Of a DNA stretch of 46,665 nucleotides, positions 23,912 through 31,783 are shown piece by piece (the first letter of the stretch is position 1; every line of letters starts with the position of its first letter). A program made the translations under genes and the position numbers. The notes beneath the pieces are model-generated. The model did no database searches. It saw nothing but the letters and a program-made list of their open reading frames with translations, and was not told the origin of the DNA. Source of the DNA: Flavobacteriia bacterium (GTDB lineage Bacteria; Bacteroidota; Bacteroidia; Flavobacteriales; Flavobacteriaceae); assembly GCA_013298525.1 (NCBI GenBank), contig JAAFHW010000012.1, positions 1-46,665 of the forward strand, given 5' to 3'.

Positions 23912-25606
23912 ATGCAACTTTCAGAACAAGAAATCATTAGACGAGAAAAACTTGATGCTCTACGCACTCTTGGAATTAACCCTTATCCTGCGGATTTATA
24001 TCCAGTAAACACTACTTCTAAACAGGTGAAGGAAAATTTTGAAGAAGGTAAGAAGGTTAATGTTGCTGGACGATTGATGAGTGTTCGAGATCAAGGAAAA
24101 GCTTGTTTTGCTGAATTACAAGATAGCGATGGCAGAATTCAATTGTATTTTAATAGAGATGTAATTTGTGAAGGAGAAGACAAAACGCTTTACAATCAGG
24201 TTTTTAAAAAATTGACCGATTTAGGTGATTTTATTGGTATTGAAGGAGAATTATTCATGACTAAAGTTGGTGCTCAATGTATTAGAGTTGATAATTTTAC
24301 ATTCTTGAGTAAAACTTTACGTCCGTTGCCTTTGCCAAAAGTTGATGAAGATGGAAAAGTACACGATGCCTTTAATGATGCTGAATTACGTTACAGAATG
24401 CGTTATGTTGACTTGGTTGTAAACCCAAATGTGAAAGAAGTTTTTGTAAAAAGAACGAAACTTTTTACTGCTATGAGAAACTTTTTCAATAACGCAGGTT
24501 ATATGGAAGTTGAAACGCCCATTTTACAAGCAATTCCTGGTGGTGCTGCGGCAAGACCTTTTATTTCACATCATAATGCTTTGGATATTCCATTATATTT
24601 AAGAATTGCTAATGAATTATATCTGAAAAGATTGATTGTTGGTGGTTTCGATGGTGTTTATGAATTCTCAAAAAACTTCAGAAATGAAGGAATGGATAGA
24701 ACGCACAATCCTGAATTTACAGCAATGGAAATCTATGTAGCTTACAAAGACTACAACTGGATGATGGAGTTTACAGAAAATTTATTAGAATATTGTGCAA
24801 ATGAGGTAAATGGAACAACTGATGCAACTTTTGGCGAACATAAAGTAAGCTTCAAAGCACCTTATGCTAGGGTTACTATGACCGATGCCATTAAAAACTT
24901 TACAGGTTTTGATATTTCTGGTAAAACGGAAGCAGAACTTTTTGAAGCTGCAAAATCAATGGGAATTGAGGTTGATGCAACAATGGGTAAAGGAAAATTA
25001 ATTGATGAGATTTTTGGAGCAAAATGTGAAGGAAATTTCATTCAACCTACTTTCATTACTGATTACCCAAAAGAAATGTCACCATTGTGTAAATCACACA
25101 GAGATAATCCTGAATTAACAGAACGCTTCGAGTTGATGGTTTGTGGTAAAGAAATAGCAAATGCATATTCAGAATTAAATGATCCAATTGATCAACGTGA
25201 ACGTTTTGAAGCACAAATGGCTTTAAGTGAAAAAGGTGATGATGAAGCTAACGGAATTATAGATGAAGACTTTTTAAGAGCTTTAGAATACGGAATGCCA
25301 CCAACTTCTGGATTGGGAATTGGAATGGATCGATTAATTATGTTTTTAACAAATAATCTTTCAATTCAAGAAGTGCTTTTCTTTCCTCAAATGCGACCAG
25401 AGAAAAAGCAATTGGAATTGACTGAAGACGAAAAGTTCATTATTGAGCTTTTAAAAGTTGAAAATAATCAACCATTAGCTCAACTAAAAGAGAAATCTGC
25501 ATTAAGTGGAAAAAAATGGGATGCTGCCATGAAAGGATTAGCAAAACATGGTTTAACAAAAGTTATTGTGGATGGTGAAAACAAAACAGTTGAACTGAAA
25601 TCATAA
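23912..25606 (+). CDS. lysS: Lysyl-tRNA synthetase, class II
   Basis: LysRS charges tRNA-Lys. The OB-fold anticodon domain (about 45-145) contains VAGRLMSVRDQGKACFAELQ. Catalytic motif 1 is near MEVETPILQAIPGGAAARPF, motif 2 is FRNEGMDRTHNPEFTAMEIY and motif 3 is GLGIGMDRLIMFLTNN. The protein has 564 residues, about 60 more than the Escherichia coli enzyme. After the usual end (VLFFPQMRPEKK, about residue 499) there is an added C-terminal domain of 65 residues with a helical, winged-helix-like pattern (TEDEKFIIELLK, then KKWDAAMKGLAKHGLTKVIV). It is transcribed from its own promoter. Confidence 0.97.
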   Translation: MQLSEQEIIRREKLDALRTLGINPYPADLYPVNTTSKQVKENFEEGKKVNVAGRLMSVRDQGKACFAELQDSDGRIQLYFNRDVICEGEDKTLYNQVFKKLTDLGDFIGIEGELFMTKVGAQCIRVDNFTFLSKTLRPLPLPKVDEDGKVHDAFNDAELRYRMRYVDLVVNPNVKEVFVKRTKLFTAMRNFFNNAGYMEVETPILQAIPGGAAARPFISHHNALDIPLYLRIANELYLKRLIVGGFDGVYEFSKNFRNEGMDRTHNPEFTAMEIYVAYKDYNWMMEFTENLLEYCANEVNGTTDATFGEHKVSFKAPYARVTMTDAIKNFTGFDISGKTEAELFEAAKSMGIEVDATMGKGKLIDEIFGAKCEGNFIQPTFITDYPKEMSPLCKSHRDNPELTERFELMVCGKEIANAYSELNDPIDQRERFEAQMALSEKGDDEANGIIDEDFLRALEYGMPPTSGLGIGMDRLIMFLTNNLSIQEVLFFPQMRPEKKQLELTEDEKFIIELLKVENNQPLAQLKEKSALSGKKWDAAMKGLAKHGLTKVIVDGENKTVELKS

Positions 25607-25624
25607 TTTTTTTTATCATTTGTA

Positions 25625-25653
25625 TTGATTTTTAAAAAAATTTATTAAATTCG
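25625..25653 (+). promoter_or_regulatory. Possible promoter of the small exported protein gene
   Basis: TTG (25625-25627), an 18-bp spacer and TAAATTCG (25646-25653) match the consensus with one mismatch in the -7 box. It lies about 30 bp before the ATG at 25683. Confidence 0.4.
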
Positions 25654-25682
25654 CTTTTCAACAAATTAATTTAAAGAAGATT

Positions 25683-26045
25683 ATGAAAAGAATTATCGCA
25701 ATATTCACCTTGTTTTTAGCATTTAGTTTTAATGCAAATGCTCAAGAAGCAAAAACATTTTCAACTCCGAACACAAATGAAAAAAGTGTAAAAGAAATTA
25801 TTATTGAGGATATTAATTTGATGTCAAAGTCAGTAAAAATGGAAGAGGGTTTAAAAATGGATTTAGTAAATCTTTTACAAATGAGAAAAGATGACGTAAA
25901 TAATTCTAAAACTCAAGAAGAAAAACAAGCAGTTTTTGAAAGATATACTTTAAAATTATTAAGTGCTTTCGATGAGGAACAAATTGAAGCACTAAAGAAA
26001 GATAAAGAATTATTCAACAGATTAACTCAGTTTTCTAGCAAATAA
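25683..26045 (+). CDS. Small exported helical protein
   Basis: A 120-residue protein with signal peptide MKRIIAIFTLFLAFSFNANA and a predicted all-helical, charged mature part, ending FDEEQIEALKKDKELFNRLT. The segment around LSAFDEEQIEALKKDKELF echoes the end of the exported protein at 30095-30421 (LSEKQMSILESNKAMFERL), so the two are probably distant relatives. They vaguely recall Spy/CpxP periplasmic helical proteins but lack a clear LTxxQ repeat. Function unknown. It is a single gene ending at a strong bidirectional terminator. Confidence 0.75.
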   Translation: MKRIIAIFTLFLAFSFNANAQEAKTFSTPNTNEKSVKEIIIEDINLMSKSVKMEEGLKMDLVNLLQMRKDDVNNSKTQEEKQAVFERYTLKLLSAFDEEQIEALKKDKELFNRLTQFSSK

Positions 26046-26055
26046 TATTATAATA

Positions 26056-26097
26056 ATAAAAAAATAGGCGATTCAATTGAATCGCCTATTTTTTTTT
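26056..26097. terminator. Bidirectional terminator (perfect palindrome)
   Basis: A perfect palindrome centred at 26076/26077 (about 26061-26092) with A and T tracts separates the plus-strand exported protein gene from the convergent minus-strand barrel gene, whose stop codon lies in the T tract. Confidence 0.9.
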
Positions 26098-27055
26098 ATA
26101 AACTATAGTTGAGATTTACACTCCAACGATGATTGGCAACAACGTTACCTCCTGTAAGGTTTTGGTTTATAGGTAGCATAATATTTGCTCCAAATGAAAA
26201 TTTCTTTTTACCCATTTCAAATCCAAATTTACCCATAAAAATATCGCCAGAAGTATTTCTAACTTTTTGATTATGTTGATAATTAGTTTCAAAAACTTCA
26301 CCAGCTATTCCCAATTGTGGAACAACTGAAACCTTTGAAGTTTCATATACCCAAAACAATGTTGACGCATAATTAAACTGATTTCCGAAACGATAATTTT
26401 TTTGATTCTCCGTTTTTATCACATAGTTCAACATTGAATTCAATCCGAATTTTTTTCTTTTTATAACATACTCTGTAGCTATAAGATAATCCCATGCCCC
26501 AGTTCCAACTTGATAACTTGGATTAACACTTCCGTTATTAGTCTCGTCAAATTTTCCAACTGGAATTTTCAATCCACCACCAATTTGAAGTTTATGAATA
26601 AAAACTGTGCTATCTTTATGTGTTTGATATAAATCATACATTCCTAAAAGAGTAACATCTCCCAATCCAGAAATTTCATCACTTCCTAAAGCAGTTTCTC
26701 TATTGTGAAAATGATAAGGAATTAAAGCTGAAACTTGTACTTTTTTAACAATTGGAATTCTTGCCCAAACTTGAATTGTATTGAAATTCTCATCATACCA
26801 AGGCGAGTTACTATATAAACCAGTAGTACTTTTATAACTTTGGTTGAAATATCTAATTCCAACAAAATTGGAATTTAACATAGAAGAAAAACCCATACTA
26901 CCTCCACTTGCCGAGCAACCACATGCGTCACAATCGTCATCAACTTTAATAAAACTGCTAAATTTAGAATAGTTGTAACTTATTGGTATAGTATCTTTAG
27001 TAATTGCGAAACTAAATTGTATAGATAAAACTAAAAGTAAAATATATTTTTTCAT
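26096..27055 (-). CDS. Outer-membrane beta-barrel-like protein of the MbnP/MbnH locus
   Basis: A 319-residue exported protein with signal peptide MKKYILLLVLSIQFSFA. Near the mature N-terminus a Cys cluster DDDCDACGCSASGGSMGF (C42, C45, C47) could bind a metal. The rest has alternating strands (IQVWARIPIVKKVQVSALIP, IGGGLKIPVGKF, FGANIMLPIN) and ends WSVNLNYSL, as in MetA/phenol-degradation-type barrels. I chose the ATG at 27055, 4 bp after the stop of the peroxidase gene, rather than one six codons upstream that would overlap it. The location suggests export or uptake linked to copper; that is inference. Confidence 0.78.
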   Translation of the reverse strand: MKKYILLLVLSIQFSFAITKDTIPISYNYSKFSSFIKVDDDCDACGCSASGGSMGFSSMLNSNFVGIRYFNQSYKSTTGLYSNSPWYDENFNTIQVWARIPIVKKVQVSALIPYHFHNRETALGSDEISGLGDVTLLGMYDLYQTHKDSTVFIHKLQIGGGLKIPVGKFDETNNGSVNPSYQVGTGAWDYLIATEYVIKRKKFGLNSMLNYVIKTENQKNYRFGNQFNYASTLFWVYETSKVSVVPQLGIAGEVFETNYQHNQKVRNTSGDIFMGKFGFEMGKKKFSFGANIMLPINQNLTGGNVVANHRWSVNLNYSL

Positions 27056-27059
27056 AATG

Positions 27060-28100
27060 TTAGTATTCTGCAAATTTAGGATTCGTTAAAAACTCATTAT
27101 CAGTTAATGTCTTTAAGAAAGCAATAAGCTTAGTTTTCTCACTTGAAGATAAAGAAATTCCTAAAACACCTGAATTATTTAAACTAGTATCTAAAGTTGT
27201 TGAATTAACAACACCTGAAGAATAATGATCTAAAACAGCTTCTAGTGTAAAAAATCTTCCGTCGTGCATATAAGGAGCTGTTTTTTCAATATTTCTTAAA
27301 CTTGGCACTTTAAATTTATGCATGTCCTGTGGAAGTTCTGTAACTCTATATCTACCCATATCATTAATAGAGGGATTTACTGGCAAACCATTATTTCTAA
27401 ATGAATTGTCTGTAAAAATATCTGTAGCATGACAAGAAGCACATTTTTGATTAAAAATAGCATATCCATCCAATTCATTTGCTGTTAAATTTCCTCCTTG
27501 TTCATTTCTTCTATATTTATCAAATCTAGAATTGGAAGAAACTAACAGAATTTGAAATTGAGCTAATGCTTTCAACATATTTTCAGAATTAATCTCACCA
27601 TTTGAAAAAGCTTGCTTATATAAATTTTTATAAGTTGCATCATTTTTCATCATGTTGATTGCATTCTCAAAATTTCCATGCATTTCAATTTCGCTTGTGA
27701 GAGGGATTATAGGTTGCAAATCTAAATGTGTCGTCGCTCCATCCCACATAAAAGTAGTTTGAAAAACCATATTTTGAATTGGCGGAGCATTTCTTGTTCC
27801 TATAGCATTACCTACTCCATGGCTAAAAGTATGGCCATGATGCGTAAAAGCATTTTCTTGAATATGACAAAAACCACAAGAAACTATCCCATCTGAGGAT
27901 AATCGACCGTCATAAAATAGTTTTTTCCCCAATTCAAATCCTTTTTCTGTTAAAGGATTATTAGCAAAATTATAATTAGCGGCAGGAAAATTACTTGGTA
28001 TTTGAAAATCTACAGGTATATTTTGATATTCATCAGAATCGTCAGAAGAGCAACTCCAAAGAATAGGAAAAATGAGCAACAATAAAATTTTTGTTTTCAT
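27060..28100 (-). CDS. MbnH-like diheme cytochrome c peroxidase family lipoprotein
   Basis: A 346-residue lipoprotein (signal ending ILWSC, Cys17) of the diheme CCP/MauG superfamily. Two heme c sites are visible, CGFCH (75-79) and CASCH (220-224). Family segments are present too: NPLTEKGFELGKKLFYDGRL, GTRNAPPIQNMVFQTTFMWD and FKVPSLRNIEKTAPYMHDGR. MbnH enzymes use high-valent iron to convert a Trp of the partner MbnP to kynurenine, which creates a copper site. The gene lies next to an MbnP gene, which favours MbnH over a simple peroxide-detoxifying enzyme. A terminator hairpin separates it from mbnP. Confidence 0.88.
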   Translation of the reverse strand: MKTKILLLLIFPILWSCSSDDSDEYQNIPVDFQIPSNFPAANYNFANNPLTEKGFELGKKLFYDGRLSSDGIVSCGFCHIQENAFTHHGHTFSHGVGNAIGTRNAPPIQNMVFQTTFMWDGATTHLDLQPIIPLTSEIEMHGNFENAINMMKNDATYKNLYKQAFSNGEINSENMLKALAQFQILLVSSNSRFDKYRRNEQGGNLTANELDGYAIFNQKCASCHATDIFTDNSFRNNGLPVNPSINDMGRYRVTELPQDMHKFKVPSLRNIEKTAPYMHDGRFFTLEAVLDHYSSGVVNSTTLDTSLNNSGVLGISLSSSEKTKLIAFLKTLTDNEFLTNPKFAEY

Positions 28101-28114
28101 TTTAATAAGGTTTT

Positions 28115-28150
28115 AAAAAAAGCTGTTAACTGTATCATGCTAACAGCTTT
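28115..28150 (-). terminator. Terminator or attenuator between the MbnP and MbnH genes
   Basis: A perfect 10-bp stem (28119-28128 with 28141-28150) is followed by a T7 tract on the minus strand. It lies just after the MbnP stop codon and before the MbnH start, with no promoter motif in the remaining gap. Partial read-through would give much more MbnP than MbnH. Confidence 0.75.
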
Positions 28151-28159
28151 TATAATTAT

Positions 28160-28945
28160 TTAGTCGTTGTGAACATGATGAACTTCAAACATATTAGCCA
28201 AATTAGCTGTAGCTAAAGCTAATTTTGAACCTCCCATAATTGTAGCACCTTCAGATAAATTTATCTTATTAGTTCCATCTAATAAATGTTTTAAATCTGC
28301 CATAATATGCACTTGAGGAGTTATATTCGTTCTAACCAATGCATTATCAGGGAAGTTCATTGAAATTGTAGCGTAATTGTAATCTGTACCTGTTTGACCT
28401 GTGTGAAGTTTAAAATTAGTATCAGTAGTTACTGTAGAAGAAGTGAAAGTTCCTTCGAAGGCAACAAATTTATAACCAGCACTCCAAGACCACATCATAC
28501 CTGCATTTTGGGCAGTAGTTAGAAAATTACCTTGACCAGTCGCTCCTAAATCAAATTGAGCCTTATCTACGCCAATTCCGTAAGAAATGCTCTTATAATT
28601 TCCTGCAGGAATATTAGGAATTGTTAATAAAGTAGAGGCTGGAGTTAATTCATCAATGATAAAATAACTTTCCGCTTTTGGCACCGTATAGGTTGTACCA
28701 TCAACTTTTGTTAATACAATATTACTTACTATATATTTGACTTTATTTGCTTTAATAACTTCACCATTTGAGTTTGTGTAGGCTGTATTTGCTGCAAAAT
28801 CTGCGGAACCATAAACATTGTCAAACTCTAACTTCAAGCTTCCTTGACCAGTTACAGTATCATTGTTATCATCATCGTTTGAACATGAAGTGAATGCTAA
28901 AGCCATAGCCATAACAGCTAAAATATTTTTTAATTGAAATTTCAT
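28160..28945 (-). CDS. MbnP-like copper-binding lipoprotein
   Basis: A 261-residue lipoprotein (signal ending LAFTSC, Cys21, then an Asn/Asp-rich tether). The body matches the MbnP family: GSLKLEFDNVYGS near residue 36, NKVKYIVSNIVLTK, YKSISYGIGVDKAQ, and the segment MMWSWSAGYKFVAFEGTF with W152 and W154. His residues that could bind metal include H181 in KLHTGQTG, H213, H220 and a C-terminal HHVHND cluster (256-259). In characterised MbnP a Trp is oxidised to kynurenine by MbnH; W152 or W154 is the obvious candidate here. Confidence 0.88.
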   Translation of the reverse strand: MKFQLKNILAVMAMALAFTSCSNDDDNNDTVTGQGSLKLEFDNVYGSADFAANTAYTNSNGEVIKANKVKYIVSNIVLTKVDGTTYTVPKAESYFIIDELTPASTLLTIPNIPAGNYKSISYGIGVDKAQFDLGATGQGNFLTTAQNAGMMWSWSAGYKFVAFEGTFTSSTVTTDTNFKLHTGQTGTDYNYATISMNFPDNALVRTNITPQVHIMADLKHLLDGTNKINLSEGATIMGGSKLALATANLANMFEVHHVHND

Positions 28946-29065
28946 TTTGTGTTTTTATTAATTAAAATTTATAGAATAATTGGTCTTGAAAAGAGTTCTC
29001 TTCAAAACAATTTGGACATAGAAATCCTGTCAATTCAATGATTCTGAACTGACACACGATAAAAT

Positions 29066-29443
29066 TTAAGTAATTATTGTAGGCGGATGAAAAACGGAGC
29101 AACTTACCGTATGAAAGTATAAGTTGGCATAGTTGTCTCCAACAGAAGTTTTATTATGAAAATAAATTTGTCTAAAATTAATTTCGGAAAATTCGTTGCA
29201 ATAAAGCAATTCAATTTCGTGTTTAGAATTGTCTTTTTTATCTGAATTAATTGGTTTTTCGTCTTCAGATGCTTTAGCCAATTCTTTCATCAAATGACAT
29301 TTACCATTACATTTTAGTTCTGGCTTAGCTTTGTTTTCACAAAGAACTTTTGAGATATAATCATAATTAATAACATAATCTATAACCGGAAGAATTGGTT
29401 TTAGAAATATAGCAAGAATTACTATGATTATAATTTTTTTCAC
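29066..29443 (-). CDS. Small membrane-anchored Cys-rich protein near the MbnP gene
   Basis: A 125-residue protein with an N-terminal membrane segment (KKIIIIVILAIFLKPILPVI). A Cys-bearing exterior part follows, with LKCNGKCHLMKELAKASEDE (a CxxxC-H pattern) and later LLYCNEF and VSCSVFHPP. Similar small proteins with a CNGKC motif sit beside metal-related outer-membrane genes in Bacteroidota, but I cannot name a function. There is no ATG near the membrane segment. The GTG at 29443 fits best; a TTG five codons upstream would lie inside the -7 box. It is first in the leftward copper-type locus. Confidence 0.65.
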   Translation of the reverse strand: MKKIIIIVILAIFLKPILPVIDYVINYDYISKVLCENKAKPELKCNGKCHLMKELAKASEDEKPINSDKKDNSKHEIELLYCNEFSEINFRQIYFHNKTSVGDNYANLYFHTVSCSVFHPPTIIT

Positions 29444-29447
29444 TTTG

Positions 29448-29455
29448 CAAATATA
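29448..29455 (-). promoter_or_regulatory. -7 promoter element of the Cys-rich protein gene
   Basis: TATATTTG on the minus strand ends 4 bp before the GTG at 29443. If this box is used, transcription starts at or just after the start codon, giving a nearly leaderless mRNA or a different start. Confidence 0.4.
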
Positions 29456-29571
29456 CAACCATGATTATAGATTTATAAAGGCTAACAATATTTTTTTACT
29501 AAATATTTGTTAATGAATAAACCTTTTGAAAGTAGTATAGTCTTATAGCTATAACAATTAAAAAACACATC

Positions 29572-30024
29572 ATGAAAAAAGCATTTTTATTAGCACTACT
29601 AGTTGTAGGATTTACAACATTTGCCCAAGGAAAAAGAGGAGAAAGAAAAGAACAATTATCAACTGAAGAACGAGTTGAATTGCATGTAAAAAAATTAACT
29701 ACTGACTTATCTTTAAACGAGAAACAAGCACAAGAAGTAAAGGCTTTAATGGCTAAACAAGCTGAAAAAAGGGAAGCAAAAAGAGCCGAAATGAAAGCTT
29801 TAAAAGAAGAACGTGCTCAACAAGCAAGACCTTCAAAAGAAGAAATGGCCGCAAGAAAAGCTGAAATGCAAAAAGAACAAGAAGCATTGAAAGCTGAAAT
29901 GAAAAAAATTCTTACTGCTGAACAGTACACAAAATGGGACCAAAAACGTGAAGATCGCAAAGAAAAAGTGATTGAAAAAATGAAAGACAAAAAGAAAAGA
30001 GGTCAAAAAGTAGAAGATAACTAA
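29572..30024 (+). CDS. Exported Lys/Glu-rich helical protein (Spy/CpxP-like)
   Basis: A 150-residue protein with signal peptide MKKAFLLALLVVGFTTFAQ. An almost entirely helical, highly charged mature chain follows (VKKLTTDLSLNEKQAQEVKA, then long Lys/Glu/Ala runs and ILTAEQYTKWDQKREDRKEK). The two LSLNEKQ and LTAEQ segments recall LTxxQ repeats of Spy and CpxP, periplasmic chaperone/stress-sensing proteins. Divergent from the copper-type locus and followed by another small exported protein gene. Confidence 0.72.
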   Translation: MKKAFLLALLVVGFTTFAQGKRGERKEQLSTEERVELHVKKLTTDLSLNEKQAQEVKALMAKQAEKREAKRAEMKALKEERAQQARPSKEEMAARKAEMQKEQEALKAEMKKILTAEQYTKWDQKREDRKEKVIEKMKDKKKRGQKVEDN

Positions 30025-30031
30025 AATAAAT

Positions 30032-30062
30032 TTTGTGTTTTCATTTAAATGAATTATTTTTG
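30032..30062 (+). promoter_or_regulatory. Promoter of the 108-residue exported protein gene
   Basis: TTTG (30032-30035), a 19-bp spacer and TATTTTTG (30055-30062) give an excellent consensus match 32 bp before the ATG at 30095. It shows this gene can be expressed independently of its upstream neighbour. Confidence 0.7.
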
Positions 30063-30094
30063 AATATAATTGACGTCAAATAATTTAAAAAAAC

Positions 30095-30421
30095 ATGAAA
30101 AAAATATTTTTTATTTTCGCTTTAGTTTGTGCTTTTACTCTAAGCGCTAATGCTCAAGAAAAAAGACTAACTTCGCAAGAAGCTGCAAAGAAAGATGCTG
30201 TTGAGCTTGCTGAATTAGTAGGTTTAAAAGACAATCAAATTGAAGACTTTTATAGATTGTTTGAAAGAAAATATATAATTCTTGAAGATAGAAGTTTAAC
30301 TGCAGAAGGAAAAGCAGAACTTGAAAAAGTGATGGATGCTAAAATTAGAGCGACATTAAGTGAAAAACAAATGTCTATTCTTGAATCTAACAAAGCAATG
30401 TTTGAAAGATTAAAAAGATAA
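30095..30421 (+). CDS. Small exported helical protein
   Basis: A 108-residue protein: signal peptide MKKIFFIFALVCAFTLSANA, then a helical mature part with KRLTSQEAAKKDAVELAELV, LKDNQIEDFYRLFERKY and ATLSEKQMSILESNKAMF. The LTSQEAAKKD and LSEKQM segments resemble those of Spy/CpxP-type proteins. Function unknown. It has its own strong promoter and ends at a bidirectional terminator. Confidence 0.72.
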   Translation: MKKIFFIFALVCAFTLSANAQEKRLTSQEAAKKDAVELAELVGLKDNQIEDFYRLFERKYIILEDRSLTAEGKAELEKVMDAKIRATLSEKQMSILESNKAMFERLKR

Positions 30422-30435
30422 TTTTAATATTACCT

Positions 30436-30471
30436 AAAAAAAAAAGCTTCACAAATTGTGAAGCTTTTTTT
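30436..30471. terminator. Bidirectional terminator
   Basis: A stem of about 13-14 bp (30441-30454 with 30456-30469) with A and T tracts on the two sides lies between the convergent exported-protein gene and hemL. Confidence 0.88.
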
Positions 30472-30472
30472 G

Positions 30473-31759
30473 TTACAAATCATTTGATACTTTATCAATT
30501 ACATAAATAGTATAATCTAAATCTTGATAAGTTAAAGCGTCTGTTATAAACCACGTTTCATAAGCAGATGGTGCTATATAAACACCTTGATTTAACAGAC
30601 CATGAAAGAATTTCTTAAAGGTTTCATTATCTCCATTTTTTGCTGTTTTGAAATCAACTACTGCACCTTTATCAAAATGAACTGAAATCATCGAACCAAC
30701 TCTATTTACAGTAAATTCTACATTATTATTTGAGAGTACTTTTCTGATTCCGTTTTCTAAATAGGCTGTCTTTTCATCTAATCTTTTGAAAATTTCAGCA
30801 TCTTGATTTAAAGCTTCCAACATTGCTAAACCAGCAGCCATTGCTAACGGATTTCCTGACAAAGTTCCAGCTTGATAAACTGGACCAATTGGTGCTAAAT
30901 AATTCATTATTTCATTTTTTGCAGCAAAGGCTCCTACTGGTAATCCTCCACCAATAACTTTTCCAAAACAAACTATGTCAGCTTGAATATTATAAAGTTC
31001 TTGAGCACCACCTTTAGCTAATCGAAATCCAGTCATTACTTCATCAAATATGAGTAGTGTATTATTATCTGAACATACTTGTCTTAAATCTTCTAGAAAT
31101 CCTTTAACAGGAGGAATACATCCCATATTACCAGCGACTGGTTCTATGATAATTGCCGCAATTTCATTTTTATTTGCTTCAAATAATGCTTTTACGTTTT
31201 CAATATCGTTATAATTAGCTAATAAAGTGTCTTTGGCTGTGCCTTGTGTTACACCAGGTGAGTTTGGAGTTCCAAAAGTACTAAGACCACTTCCAGCTTG
31301 AATTAAAAAAGAATCGGAATGACCATGGTAACATCCAGCAAATTTTATTATTTTATCTCTTCCTGTAAATCCGCGAGCCAATCTGATAGCGCTCATACAA
31401 GCTTCCGTTCCAGAATTCACAAAACGAATTTTATCAATATTTGGAACCATTGAAACTGCTAATTCAGCTATTTTAGTTTCTAATTCTGTTGGCATTCCAA
31501 AAGAGGTTCCTAACTTAGCTCTTTCTGTTATTGCATCTATAACTGGTTGAAAAGCATGACCTAAAATCATTGGACCCCAAGAATTAATATAATCAATCAA
31601 TTGGTTTCCGTCTTCATCATATAAATAAGCACCTTTGGCACTTTTTACAAAAATAGGTGTTCCACCAACACCTTTAAAAGCCCTTACAGGCGAATTTACA
31701 CCTCCAGGAATCACTTTTTCTGCATCAGCAAATAACTGACTGCTTCTTTTATATAGCAT
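30473..31759 (-). CDS. hemL: Glutamate-1-semialdehyde 2,1-aminomutase
   Basis: HemL (428 residues) makes 5-aminolevulinate from glutamate-1-semialdehyde in the C5 heme pathway. It is a class III aminotransferase-fold PLP enzyme. It contains [38 protein letters not shown], the PLP-binding [10 protein letters not shown] and the Schiff-base Lys (about K267) in [15 protein letters not shown]. Last gene of a leftward three-gene unit. Confidence 0.96.
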   Translation of the reverse strand: MLYKRSSQLFADAEKVIPGGVNSPVRAFKGVGGTPIFVKSAKGAYLYDEDGNQLIDYINSWGPMILGHAFQPVIDAITERAKLGTSFGMPTELETKIAELAVSMVPNIDKIRFVNSGTEACMSAIRLARGFTGRDKIIKFAGCYHGHSDSFLIQAGSGLSTFGTPNSPGVTQGTAKDTLLANYNDIENVKALFEANKNEIAAIIIEPVAGNMGCIPPVKGFLEDLRQVCSDNNTLLIFDEVMTGFRLAKGGAQELYNIQADIVCFGKVIGGGLPVGAFAAKNEIMNYLAPIGPVYQAGTLSGNPLAMAAGLAMLEALNQDAEIFKRLDEKTAYLENGIRKVLSNNNVEFTVNRVGSMISVHFDKGAVVDFKTAKNGDNETFKKFFHGLLNQGVYIAPSAYETWFITDALTYQDLDYTIYVIDKVSNDL

Positions 31760-31783
31760 TGTTTTTATTTTATTTGTAGTAAA

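Noticed and set aside
28962..29057. 31-codon minus-strand frame with a CPNC motif between the Cys-rich protein and MbnP genes
   Set aside because: It has only a GTG start, no promoter box of its own and no supporting pattern beyond two Cys residues; chance is likely.
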